57,376 nt of DNA from an uncultured Clostridia bacterium (lineage in GTDB: Bacteria; Bacillota; Clostridia; UBA1381), in the NCBI GenBank assembly GCA_934486495.1, contig CAKSPW010000006.1:1-57376 (forward strand), in the 5' to 3' direction. A model generated the notes under the pieces. The model saw only the letters and a program-made list of their open reading frames with translations, had not been told where the DNA came from and did no database searches. The stretch's first letter is position 1. Every line of letters starts with the position of its first letter. A program made the translations under genes and the position numbers. This document shows positions 18,380 through 26,394 of this stretch, one piece after another.

Positions 18380-18427
18380 GGCTGTTTAAAAAAGTCAATT
18401 TACTTTTTTAAACAGCCTTAATTTTTT
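18380..18427 (+). terminator. Intrinsic terminator after ispE
   Basis: A 16-bp perfect stem (18380-18395 with 18402-18417, loop CAATTT) is followed by TTAATTTTTT. The stem is nearly identical to those at 53478 and 54374. Confidence 0.85.
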
Positions 18428-18440
18428 CGAGGGGATAGAA

Positions 18441-18533
18441 AAAAGCTTTGAAATCGACAAACCAAGCAAAAACTTTAGTTTTGGGATAACTGAAGGCGTA
18501 TGTGTATACACCGAGAGGCAAAGTTTGTTGATA
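18441..18533 (+). repeat. 93-nt dispersed structured element, copy A
   Basis: Matches 53531-53623 over 93 nt without gaps, 81 identities by eye. The outer arms 18453-18462 and 18523-18532 pair (one G-T pair here, A-T in the other copy). A hairpin lies around 18469-18487 (loop TTTA), and a second small hairpin around GTAT at 18502-18506 keeps pairing through an A-T to T-A swap between copies. Both copies lie just after a near-identical terminator. The strand is unbroken as a reading frame (KSFEIDKPSKNFSFGI), but substitutions fall at all codon positions, so coding is doubtful. The rest of the 18333-18736 gap holds the ispE terminator and AT-rich sequence with no supported gene. Confidence 0.65.
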
Positions 18534-18736
18534 CACTTTTATGCTCATAAACATTATTTAGTTTCCCACTTGCTGAGAGTTTCTTCTATAAAGTCACGAC
18601 ACATTTTTAATTGTCTGATAGCAAGAAAAGAAATTATATAATAAATCATGTTTTTTATTTTTCCGCTTAATCTAAACCGAACTACAACATTTGTACAATA
18701 TATGTTTTTGTTTCTTTTCCGGCGTTCCCGAGTTTG

Positions 18737-20080
18737 TTAACATCTCCTTTTTGATTTATAAATCACAAACCCAATTATAAATCCCACAACCGCAGGACAA
18801 ATCCAGCCGAGTCCCAAATCGAACATCGGGAAAAATCTGCTTGCAAACCCTATCACTTTCTCTAAATGAAGAATACTCTTTACAGTATCGGGAAGTGCGT
18901 TTAAAAAATCAAATATTGCGGCAAATAACGTAAATGCCGTAACAAATCCGTACACCGTCTTATCATTATTATAAAATTTTCCGAAAAGCGCAAGAAGTAT
19001 TATAGTAATCGCAAGCGGATACAAAAACATCAGCACCGGAAGCGAAAACCTGATAATAAGGTCAAGTCCGAGATTTGCCGTTAAAAACGAAAATACGCAG
19101 AATATCACCGCCCACGTTCTGTACGACAGCTTGCCTTTGAATATTTCCTCGAAAGACTCTGCACAGCTTGTAACAAGACCTATTGCCGTTTTGAGACAAG
19201 CGAAAGTGACCGTAAGCGCAAGCACTATATTCCCCCACTTCCCGAAATAATGACAAGCAATGGAATTAAGCGCATCTCCGCCATTTTTATAGGCATCATA
19301 TACATTTCTGCTTTGCGCACCCATAATTGCTACAAGAACATATATAACAGCCATTATTAAACAGCTGAGCACTCCCGCTACCACCGTATTGTGTGCAATA
19401 TCTCCCGGCTCTTTTACTCCGAGATTCTTTATAACATTTACAACGACTATTCCGAATGCAAGCCCGGCAAGTGCGTCCATCGTGTTATAGCCTTCAATAA
19501 ATCCGTTAAAAAAAGGATACGACTCATATGCACTCTGCGGAGATATTTCCGAAATACTTCCCATCGGAGATATAAGCGCTTTTACAACAAGTATTCCCAA
19601 ACATAAAAGAAATATCGGATTTAAGATATTCCCTATCCATGTCATGATTCCGGACGGTTTAAGCGAAAACATTAATACGACCGCAAAGAACAAAAACGTG
19701 AATATCAAAAGCGGCAAAAAGCTCTTTGTAAAGATAATAGGCACAATCCCGACCGTATACGATACCGTTGCGCATCTCGGAATCGCAAAAAGCGGTCCTA
19801 TCGTAAGATACAAAAGACAGGTAAAAAACAAAGCGTATTTTTTCCCGACCTTTGCGCTAAGCTCAAAAAGTCCGTTCGACTTACTTATGCCGAGTGCCGC
19901 AACTCCGAAAAGCGGCAATCCGACTCCGGTAATCAAAAATCCGAAAAGCGCCTGCCAGATGTTTCTGCCTGCGTGCTGTCCCATAAACACGGGAAATATC
20001 AGATTGCCGGCACCGAAAAACATTCCGAACAGCATACTCGATATACTAATTGTTTCTTCAGCAGTTAATCTTTTTTTCAT
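18737..20080 (-). CDS. brnQ: Branched-chain amino acid transport carrier (BrnQ family)
   Basis: 447-residue integral membrane protein with about twelve hydrophobic segments. It is a LIVCS-family cation symporter for leucine, isoleucine and valine. The N-terminal MLFGMFFGAGNLIFPVFMGQ and the central AGLAFGIVVVNVIKNLGVKEPG are signature stretches of the family, and length is usual. The start ATG at 20080 follows GCGAGG at close spacing. It stands alone with a sigma-A promoter at 20114-20142. No T-box or Leu-responsive leader is visible in the short upstream region. Confidence 0.94.
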   Translation of the reverse strand: MKKRLTAEETISISSMLFGMFFGAGNLIFPVFMGQHAGRNIWQALFGFLITGVGLPLFGVAALGISKSNGLFELSAKVGKKYALFFTCLLYLTIGPLFAIPRCATVSYTVGIVPIIFTKSFLPLLIFTFLFFAVVLMFSLKPSGIMTWIGNILNPIFLLCLGILVVKALISPMGSISEISPQSAYESYPFFNGFIEGYNTMDALAGLAFGIVVVNVIKNLGVKEPGDIAHNTVVAGVLSCLIMAVIYVLVAIMGAQSRNVYDAYKNGGDALNSIACHYFGKWGNIVLALTVTFACLKTAIGLVTSCAESFEEIFKGKLSYRTWAVIFCVFSFLTANLGLDLIIRFSLPVLMFLYPLAITIILLALFGKFYNNDKTVYGFVTAFTLFAAIFDFLNALPDTVKSILHLEKVIGFASRFFPMFDLGLGWICPAVVGFIIGFVIYKSKRRC

Positions 20081-20113
20081 AAAAACCTCGCATTAATTTA
20101 TTTTTACTATTAT

Positions 20114-20142
20114 ATTTTATCATAAATCGAGCAAGATTTCAA
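20114..20142 (-). promoter_or_regulatory. Sigma-A promoter of brnQ
   Basis: Minus-strand TTGAAA (complement of 20137-20142) and TAAAAT (complement of 20114-20119) with a 17-bp spacer, ending 34 bp from the brnQ start. Confidence 0.7.
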
Positions 20143-20154
20143 TAGTTTTAAAAA

Positions 20155-20345
20155 ATTCGTTCAAATCTCCGACTACCAATAAGTTCCATACTCTCACACC
20201 ACCGTTCGCACATCGCAGTTCGATTCACACCTCCGCCACGCATATAAACCACCGTTCTGATTATCCACTCCTATCACGTTTGCATAGTGTTTTTTCTTAT
20301 CGGCTATTCCCTGCACCTCATGATGTAAGGCTTGCAGGATTCATT
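20155..20345 (-). other. Possible group II intron 3'-end relic
   Basis: On the minus strand this gap holds GCGAACGGTGGTGTGAGAG (complement of about 20191-20209), which resembles the 3' part of domain V plus linker in bacterial group II introns. Upstream of it an open stretch of about 45 codons (complement of about 20205-20345, ending in TGGCGGAGGTGTGAATCG) has no start with RBS. No reverse transcriptase is present and the 5' half of domain V is not recognisable. I treat this as a degenerate relic, or chance. Composition is more GC-rich than the flanking spacers. Confidence 0.25.
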
Positions 20346-20405
20346 TGGGCGTGTGACAACTACATCTCAATGCACTTTCATCATTAAGTTTATATATACT
20401 TGCCA

Positions 20406-20444
20406 TCAAAAAAAGCACCTCGAAGCTTTTAAACTTCGAGGTGC
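20406..20444 (-). terminator. Intrinsic terminator of the 20458-22020 SLH gene
   Basis: An 11-bp perfect stem GCACCTCGAAG / CTTCGAGGTGC (20415-20425 with 20434-20444). On the minus strand it is followed by a run of T (A-run at 20408-20414 on the plus strand). Confidence 0.85.
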
Positions 20445-20457
20445 ATAAAGCGTCTGC

Positions 20458-22020
20458 TTATTTAAGCTCTTTCCATGTTTCAAATCCGTCGGAACGACGT
20501 TCAAATGCATGGCCGTTTGTTGCCTCCATTACATCGTAATAGTACCACTCTGTTTCCGGAGCATCAAACCATGTGTTAGCGCCTGCTATCAAGCTGTTAG
20601 CGTCACAAGCACGACCTGTGAGTCTGTTTATAGCGGTCATAGCCTCTGCTCTTGTGATATAACCGTCGGGCTGGAACGAACCGTCTTCATAACCGTTTAC
20701 AATTCCTTTTTGCGTTGCTGCATAAATGCTGCTTGCTGCCCAGTGATCTGCAACGTCTGTATATGTCGTGTTTATGTTTCCGTTTGTTACGGCATTATTG
20801 AAGAATCGAACCGCAATTGTTGCAAATTCAGCTCTTGTAATCGGTTTTTCCGGCATAAATGTTGCATTATCATATCCGCCTATATAACCGCCCTTTGACA
20901 TTGAAGAAATGCTTTCGTTTGACCATCTGTCTGCGTCAACATCGGTATAGATGTTAACATCGCTCTTTATTGATGCTTTCTTTGAATCTGTAAGCAATCT
21001 GTAAAGTGCTGTTGTAACTTCTTCTCTTGTGATGTTACCGTTAGGTCTTACGCTTCCGTCCGGGTAACCTTTAATATACGCAATATGATTTTCTGTATCA
21101 AATACATCCTGAGTATCGGGAGCTTCCGGACGGATTATAACCGAACCCGAGCCGCTTGACGAACTGCCGCCGCCACCGGATGATTTTTTCTTTTCAATCT
21201 TAAATGTTTCGTTAAGACCCTTATGGTCGCCCGCTGCGTTTTGGTCTTGTTCTGCCATATAGCCTTGGTTCTTTAAATCACCGATACTTACACTTCCCGA
21301 AAGATCTCCGCTTACTTTAAATGTACCCGTTGATTTCGGTGTAGCACCCTTAACCTCAAACTTCATATCTGCAAGATAAGTATCAAGATTATCAATAAGA
21401 GCCTGACAGGTTAATCCGTCAATAACATTCATTGTTATTGTGAGAAGCTTATCTTTTCCCGATGAAGAAACCTCTCTCTTTGACTCTTTAAAAATTGTGT
21501 TGACAACTCCGGCGCTTGCACCTATAAATCCGCTTGCCGACTGATTGTCGTCTGTGTAAACAGAGCTGATTTCAAGGTTTGACGGGTATGTAATTTTAAC
21601 AGTAAATTCTCCGGTAATCGGTGAAGCCATAAGATCATTATAGAAACTGTCCTCAACGTAAGCTTTAAGGTCGTTACCCAACTGAGCATACGCCTTTACA
21701 TTATCCCTTACATTCTTCATATCAAGTGTGTTGAGGAAATCAAACGAAGGATAATTCGACGATGAAATAACCTGTCTTATCAAATTATCACCGTATGAAC
21801 TTTCCGTTGAAAGCTTGATTTGAATATTTGAATCAACAGCAATTGTGCTGTCAATACCCGCAAGTGATTTTACAATATCAAAAGCGCTGTTTTTATCCGC
21901 ACCGGGTTTTAAATTATCATTAAGCTCTGTATTAAAATTATCCTTTGTAATAGGGGCCGCATACGCAAAAGTAGGAACTACCATTGCAGCTACCAAAGCT
22001 ACTGCTAATACTTTTTTCAT
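20458..22020 (-). CDS. S-layer homology domain protein
   Basis: 520 residues from the ATG at 22020, which has AAGGAGAG 7 bases upstream; upstream residues in the longer frame are not coding-like. Signal peptide MKKVLAVALVAAMVVPTFAYA. Residues ~25-280 are a Ser/Asp/Asn-rich extracellular region without recognised domain; it contains a Gly-Ser linker (SSGGGGSSSSGSGS, about 285-300). Three SLH repeats follow at roughly 307-345, 358-410 and 420-470 (NITREEVTTALYRLL, PITRAEFATIAVRFF, YITRAEAMTAINRL), then a 45-residue tail. Surface-located by binding of SLH repeats to secondary cell-wall polymer. The strong promoter and terminator, as a single-gene unit, suggest an abundant envelope protein. Confidence 0.92.
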   Translation of the reverse strand: MKKVLAVALVAAMVVPTFAYAAPITKDNFNTELNDNLKPGADKNSAFDIVKSLAGIDSTIAVDSNIQIKLSTESSYGDNLIRQVISSSNYPSFDFLNTLDMKNVRDNVKAYAQLGNDLKAYVEDSFYNDLMASPITGEFTVKITYPSNLEISSVYTDDNQSASGFIGASAGVVNTIFKESKREVSSSGKDKLLTITMNVIDGLTCQALIDNLDTYLADMKFEVKGATPKSTGTFKVSGDLSGSVSIGDLKNQGYMAEQDQNAAGDHKGLNETFKIEKKKSSGGGGSSSSGSGSVIIRPEAPDTQDVFDTENHIAYIKGYPDGSVRPNGNITREEVTTALYRLLTDSKKASIKSDVNIYTDVDADRWSNESISSMSKGGYIGGYDNATFMPEKPITRAEFATIAVRFFNNAVTNGNINTTYTDVADHWAASSIYAATQKGIVNGYEDGSFQPDGYITRAEAMTAINRLTGRACDANSLIAGANTWFDAPETEWYYYDVMEATNGHAFERRSDGFETWKELK

Positions 22021-22118
22021 ATTTTTCTCTCCTTTTTTGTGTAATCTCAAAATCATGCCGAATTATTAATTGCGGTTACGAGCACACCTTTAATAACTCA
22101 TTAATTATATATATATTT

Positions 22119-22147
22119 ATTATACTTCTTTTTTTTCGATTTGTCAA
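22119..22147 (-). promoter_or_regulatory. Consensus sigma-A promoter of the SLH gene
   Basis: Minus-strand TTGACA (complement of 22142-22147), 17-bp spacer, TATAAT (complement of 22119-22124): a perfect match to consensus. The leader would be about 90 nt; no riboswitch is recognised in it. Confidence 0.88.
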
Positions 22148-22302
22148 TACCAAATATCAATAAATAATAATTTTGTGCATTTTTTTTCTAAAATTATTTG
22201 ATTGCAAGAAAATACAGTTGCTTTACCCGATTTTACATACGTGCCGTATCAATACCACAAATGGTATTTTTATGATTTCCGTCATAATTCAATTAATCAT
22301 TT

Positions 22303-22338
22303 ACACCTCAATCCGCACAAGCAAATTGAGGTGTTTTA
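22303..22338. terminator. Orphan hairpin with short T-run
   Basis: ACACCTCAAT (22303-22312) pairs with ATTGAGGTGT (22325-22334), then TTT. No gene feeds into it on the plus strand, so its role is unclear. Confidence 0.3.
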
Positions 22339-22479
22339 AATATTCCGGTTTTCTACAAATTCAGTCATATCGGTAATTGTTCCGTTTTTAATTTGTGACG
22401 GTATATCCGTATAAGTATTCGGCATTTTTCGCCTGAAATAATATGATTTTATCAAAATAATTACGCATTTTTCCGCCGA

Positions 22480-22518
22480 TGACCCCCTCAAATTCAAGCA
22501 TTACCCCCTAAATCAACA
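22480..22518. mobile_element. Possible solitary IS21-family end
   Basis: Two GACCCCCT/TACCCCCT blocks (22481-22488 and 22502-22509) spaced 21 bp apart end in a TCAACA edge. Read on the other strand this is a TGTTGA tip with two AGGGGGT repeats, the pattern I know from ends of IS21-family elements in Firmicutes. No istA/istB gene or second end is in the window, so at most a relic. The rest of the 22148-22622 gap is AT-rich and shows nothing else. Confidence 0.35.
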
Positions 22519-22622
22519 ATAGTTATTAAAACGCAACATGCACTCAAAACCGATAATTACTTATTTTAAAAATTCGTCCGCGTTTATGTTCTTGTGTGCA
22601 GGAAGCAAACGATTATTATTGC

Positions 22623-22659
22623 AAAAAAAAATCAGGGCGGTGATTTTTCACCGCCCTGA
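22623..22659 (-). terminator. Intrinsic terminator of nifJ
   Basis: A 12-bp perfect stem, TCAGGGCGGTGA (22632-22643) with TCACCGCCCTGA (22648-22659), loop TTTT, followed on the minus strand by a run of T (A-run at 22623-22630). Confidence 0.9.
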
Positions 22660-22668
22660 CATGGTCAA

Positions 22669-25600
22669 TTATTTATCTTCAGCCATTTTTACAAGCTTCT
22701 CATACTTCTCTTTTGCATTCTTAACAGCCTTTTCAAAGAGCTCTTTTGCTCTTTCGGGGTTAGAACGTGCAAGTGAATTATAACGAACCTCGCCCATGAG
22801 GAATTCCTCAAAATCAGCTGTGGGAGCCTTGGAGTCGAGCATAAACGGATTCTTACCCTCTAAAGTAAGTCTCGGATCAAATCTGAACAAGTGCCAGTAA
22901 CCTGCAGCAACAGCCTTCTTCTCCTCTGTCTGAGCAATCTTCATACCGCCCTTGATACCGTGGTTGATACACGGTGCATAAGCGATGATGATTGACGGAC
23001 CGTTATAGCTTTCAGCCTCATGGAAAGCTTTGAGACACTGATTGTAATCAGCACCCTGTGCAACCTGAGCAACATATACATAGCCATAGCTCATTGCGAT
23101 AGCTGCAAGGTCTTTCTTCTTAACTTCCTTACCTGCTGCCGCAAACTGTGCAATAGCGCCTGTCGGTGTTGACTTAGATGACTGACCGCCTGTATTTGAG
23201 TAAACCTCAGTATCGAATACAAGAATGTTTACATCCTCGCCGGATGCGATTACGTGGTCGAGTCCGCCGAAGCCGATATCATATGCCCAGCCATCGCCGC
23301 CGAATACCCAAACAGATTTCTTTGCAAGATAATCCTTATCAGCCAAAACATCCTTAGCTTCCTGTGAGTTAACTCTGCTTACAGCCTTAATAAGCTCATC
23401 TGCCGCAACCTTATTGCACTTACCGCATTCTTTTGTTTCCATAAACTTATCAAATGCAGCCTTTACATCAGCATTTTCCTCTGCAACCTTGGCAGCCTTT
23501 TCAATTGCGCTGTCACGGAGAGTATGCTGAGCAAGGAACATACCGTAACCAAACTCTGCATTATCCTCAAACAATGAGTTAGCCCATGCAGGTCCGTGTC
23601 CGTCCTTATTAACGGTATACGGAGTTGACGGTGAAGAACCGCCCCAAATTGATGAACAGCCTGTTGCGTTTGCAATGTACATTCTGTCACCGAAGAGCTG
23701 AGTTACAAGCTTAGCATAAGGTGTTTCACCACAGCCTGCGCAAGCGCCCGAGAACTCAAGATAAGGCATCTTGAACTGTGAGCCCTTAACTGTTGTATCC
23801 TTAAATTTATCAAGAACATCCTGCTTAACATCAAGCTTAACAGCATAGTCAAAGCCTGCCTGTTCGCCGAGATTTTCTTCAAGACCTGCCATTGAAAGCG
23901 CTTTAGCACCCTTAACCTCAGGACATACGTTTACGCAAGAGCCGCATCCCGTACAGTCAAGAACGGAAATTGCCATAGCGTAGTAATAGCCGTCCATCTG
24001 CTTCATGTTTACATACTTCATACCCTCCGGAGCATTCTTAGCCTCTTCCTCGGAAAGAACAACCGGACGAATACAAGCATGCGGACATACATATGAGCAA
24101 AGACCGCACTGCAAGCAGACATCACCGTTCCAAACAGGAACGTCAACCGCAATACCTCTCTTTTCGAATGCGGAAGAACCGAGCGGAACTTGTCCGTTTA
24201 CATAAGGCTCAAACGCCGAAACAGGAAGCTGCATACCCTTGAAGGAGTTAATCGGAACAAGGATATTGTTTACATAATCAATCAAAGTACCTTCGCCGTC
24301 ATGAGTTGCACCGAGCTTTTCGGGCTGTGCGTTCTTCCAGCTTTCCGGAACTTCAACCTTAACTATTCTTTCAGCACCTGCATCGATAGCGTCATGATTC
24401 ATCTTAACAATAGCGTCACCCTTCTTTGAGTATGAAGCTGTTGCAGCGTCTTTCATGTACTTGATTGCGTCGTCTGACGGAATAATATCGGCAAGCTTAA
24501 AGAATGCAGACTGGAGTACAGTGTTGATTCTGTTTCCGAGACCGATTTCCTTACCGATTGAAACACCGTCTATTGTGTAGAACTTAATATCGTTATCGGC
24601 AATATATTTCTTAACCTGACCGGGAAGATGAGTTTCAAGTTCTTCCGCATTCCATCCGCAGTTAAGGAGGAATACACCGCCCGGCTTAATATCGCTTACC
24701 ATATCGTACTGTCTGATATATGAAGCCTTATGACAAGCAACAAAGTCAGCCTTATTGATAAGGTAGGATGAAGTAATCTTAGACTTACCGAATCTAAGGT
24801 GAGATACCGTAAGACCGCCGGACTTCTTTGAGTCATAGTCAAAATAAGCCTGAACATACATATCTGTATGGTCACCTATAATCTTAACCGAGTTCTTGTT
24901 AGCACCGACTGTACCGTCCGCACCGAGACCCCAGAACTTACAGCTTGTTGTACCCTTCGGAGTTGTATCCGGATTTTCACCGATTGCAAGCGAAAGGTTT
25001 GTAACGTCATCGTTAATACCGATTGTAAACTGCTTTTTATCATTATTATTATATACAGCAATAATCTGAGCCGGAGTTGTATCCTTTGAACCAAGACCGT
25101 AACGTCCGCCTGCTATTTCAACATTTGCAAACTCTGTACCGATAACGGCAGCTGCAACATCAAGATAAAGCGGCTCGCCAACAGAACCGGACTCCTTCGT
25201 TCTGTCAAGAACGCTGATTTTCTTAACAGTTTTCGGAATTGCATTAATAAAGCTTTCCGTTGCAAACGGTCTGTAAAGACGAACCTTTATAAGACCAACC
25301 TTAGCGCCGTTTGCGTTCAGGTAATCAACAGTTTCCGAAATTGTATCACATACCGAACCCATAGCAACTATTACGTGCTCTGCATCAGCTGCTCCATGAT
25401 AGTTAAAGAGCTTATAATCTGTTCCGATTTTAGCGTTAACCTTGTCCATGTATTCCTGACAAAGAGCCGGAATTGCATCATAATATTTATTTGCAGCTTC
25501 CTTAGCCTGGAAGAATACGTCCGGGTTTTGCGCCGTACCTCTCTGAGCCGGATGCTCAGGGTTAAGGCTTCCTCTTCTGAATGAGTTAATTGCGTCCCAA

Positions 25601-26187
25601 TCAACCATCTCGGCAAGATCGTTATAATCCCAGCAAGCAACCTTCTGATACTCATGACTTGTTCTGAATCCGTCAAAGAAATGAAGGAAAGGAACTCTGC
25701 CCTTGATTGTTGTAAGATGAGCAACAGCACCCAAATCCATAGCCTCCTGCGGATTTGAAGAAGCGAGCATTGCAAAGCCTGTCTGACGGCAAGCCATAAC
25801 GTCCTGATGATCGCCGAATATCGAAAGTGCGTGTGAAGCAAGCGCACGTGCAGATACATTAAATACGCACGGGAGAAGCTCACCCGCAATTTTATACATA
25901 TTAGGAATCATAAGAAGCAAGCCCTGTGACGCTGTATATGTAGTTGTAAGCGCACCCGCTGTAAGCGAGCCGTGAACAGTACCTGCGGCACCTGCTTCTG
26001 ACTGCATTTCGGCAACCTTTACGGTTCTGCCAAAAATGTTTTTCATACCGGCAGCAGACCATTTATCTGTAACCTCTGCCATTGTTGATGATGGTGTAAT
26101 CGGATAAATTGCGGCAACGTCTGTAAAAGCATATGATGCATATGCGGCAGCATTGTTACCGTCCATTGTCTTCATTTTTCTACCCAT
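22669..26187 (-). CDS. nifJ: Pyruvate:ferredoxin (flavodoxin) oxidoreductase
   Basis: 1172 residues from the ATG at 26187, with AGGAGG 9 bases upstream. A single-chain PFOR: it oxidises pyruvate with CoA to acetyl-CoA and CO2 and reduces ferredoxin, a central step of clostridial fermentation. Domain order is intact: N-terminal pyrimidine-binding domain (YPITPSSTMAE), gamma domain, two [4Fe-4S] motifs (CLQCGLCSYVCPHACIRP and CTGCGSCVNVCPEVKG, about residues 690-760), a further Cys motif at GACAGCGETPYAK, and the TPP-binding region (GGDGWAYDIGFGGLDH, YSNTGGQSSKSTPTGA). Length matches the family. Monocistronic with a promoter and a strong terminator. Its GC and codon use look like a highly expressed gene (mostly synonymous C/T-rich, no rare stretches). 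Confidence 0.97.
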   Translation of the reverse strand: MGRKMKTMDGNNAAAYASYAFTDVAAIYPITPSSTMAEVTDKWSAAGMKNIFGRTVKVAEMQSEAGAAGTVHGSLTAGALTTTYTASQGLLLMIPNMYKIAGELLPCVFNVSARALASHALSIFGDHQDVMACRQTGFAMLASSNPQEAMDLGAVAHLTTIKGRVPFLHFFDGFRTSHEYQKVACWDYNDLAEMVDWDAINSFRRGSLNPEHPAQRGTAQNPDVFFQAKEAANKYYDAIPALCQEYMDKVNAKIGTDYKLFNYHGAADAEHVIVAMGSVCDTISETVDYLNANGAKVGLIKVRLYRPFATESFINAIPKTVKKISVLDRTKESGSVGEPLYLDVAAAVIGTEFANVEIAGGRYGLGSKDTTPAQIIAVYNNNDKKQFTIGINDDVTNLSLAIGENPDTTPKGTTSCKFWGLGADGTVGANKNSVKIIGDHTDMYVQAYFDYDSKKSGGLTVSHLRFGKSKITSSYLINKADFVACHKASYIRQYDMVSDIKPGGVFLLNCGWNAEELETHLPGQVKKYIADNDIKFYTIDGVSIGKEIGLGNRINTVLQSAFFKLADIIPSDDAIKYMKDAATASYSKKGDAIVKMNHDAIDAGAERIVKVEVPESWKNAQPEKLGATHDGEGTLIDYVNNILVPINSFKGMQLPVSAFEPYVNGQVPLGSSAFEKRGIAVDVPVWNGDVCLQCGLCSYVCPHACIRPVVLSEEEAKNAPEGMKYVNMKQMDGYYYAMAISVLDCTGCGSCVNVCPEVKGAKALSMAGLEENLGEQAGFDYAVKLDVKQDVLDKFKDTTVKGSQFKMPYLEFSGACAGCGETPYAKLVTQLFGDRMYIANATGCSSIWGGSSPSTPYTVNKDGHGPAWANSLFEDNAEFGYGMFLAQHTLRDSAIEKAAKVAEENADVKAAFDKFMETKECGKCNKVAADELIKAVSRVNSQEAKDVLADKDYLAKKSVWVFGGDGWAYDIGFGGLDHVIASGEDVNILVFDTEVYSNTGGQSSKSTPTGAIAQFAAAGKEVKKKDLAAIAMSYGYVYVAQVAQGADYNQCLKAFHEAESYNGPSIIIAYAPCINHGIKGGMKIAQTEEKKAVAAGYWHLFRFDPRLTLEGKNPFMLDSKAPTADFEEFLMGEVRYNSLARSNPERAKELFEKAVKNAKEKYEKLVKMAEDK

Positions 26188-26281
26188 CGGAAATCGCCTC
26201 CTGTTAAATTTTAAATTGCGTATACCGGCCACCGCCAAAAAGTAATAAGTCATAATTCAAGCCGATACACATACAATATAT

Positions 26282-26310
26282 ATAATATCACTTTTTGCGA
26301 AAAAAATCAA
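26282..26310 (-). promoter_or_regulatory. Sigma-A promoter of nifJ
   Basis: Minus-strand TTGATT (complement of 26305-26310) and TATTAT (complement of 26282-26287) with a 17-bp spacer; leader of about 85 nt. Confidence 0.7.
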
Positions 26311-26394
26311 TAGTTTATTTAAATATATTATAGATTACATTTCATTTTCATGCATTTTACAAAAAAACTTATCGTCTATTGTGTATTTTGCCCA

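Noticed and set aside
18441..18600. Plus-strand open frame through the 93-nt element read as a small protein
   Set aside because: No start codon with RBS, and differences between the two copies are spread over all codon positions.
18554..18649. 31-codon minus-strand frame starting MIYYIISFLAIRQ
   Set aside because: No convincing RBS or promoter, and it lies across the possible insertion in the dispersed element; not enough to call a gene.
20081..20113. T-box or other amino-acid sensor before brnQ
   Set aside because: Leader is about 30 nt and lacks the T-box sequence.
22173..22376. 67-codon plus-strand frame in the SLH-nifJ spacer
   Set aside because: AT-rich, no RBS or promoter, interrupted by a hairpin; treated as non-coding.
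25371..25889. 172-codon minus-strand frame inside nifJ
   Set aside because: Out-of-frame shadow of PFOR, very Arg/Leu-rich and without RBS.
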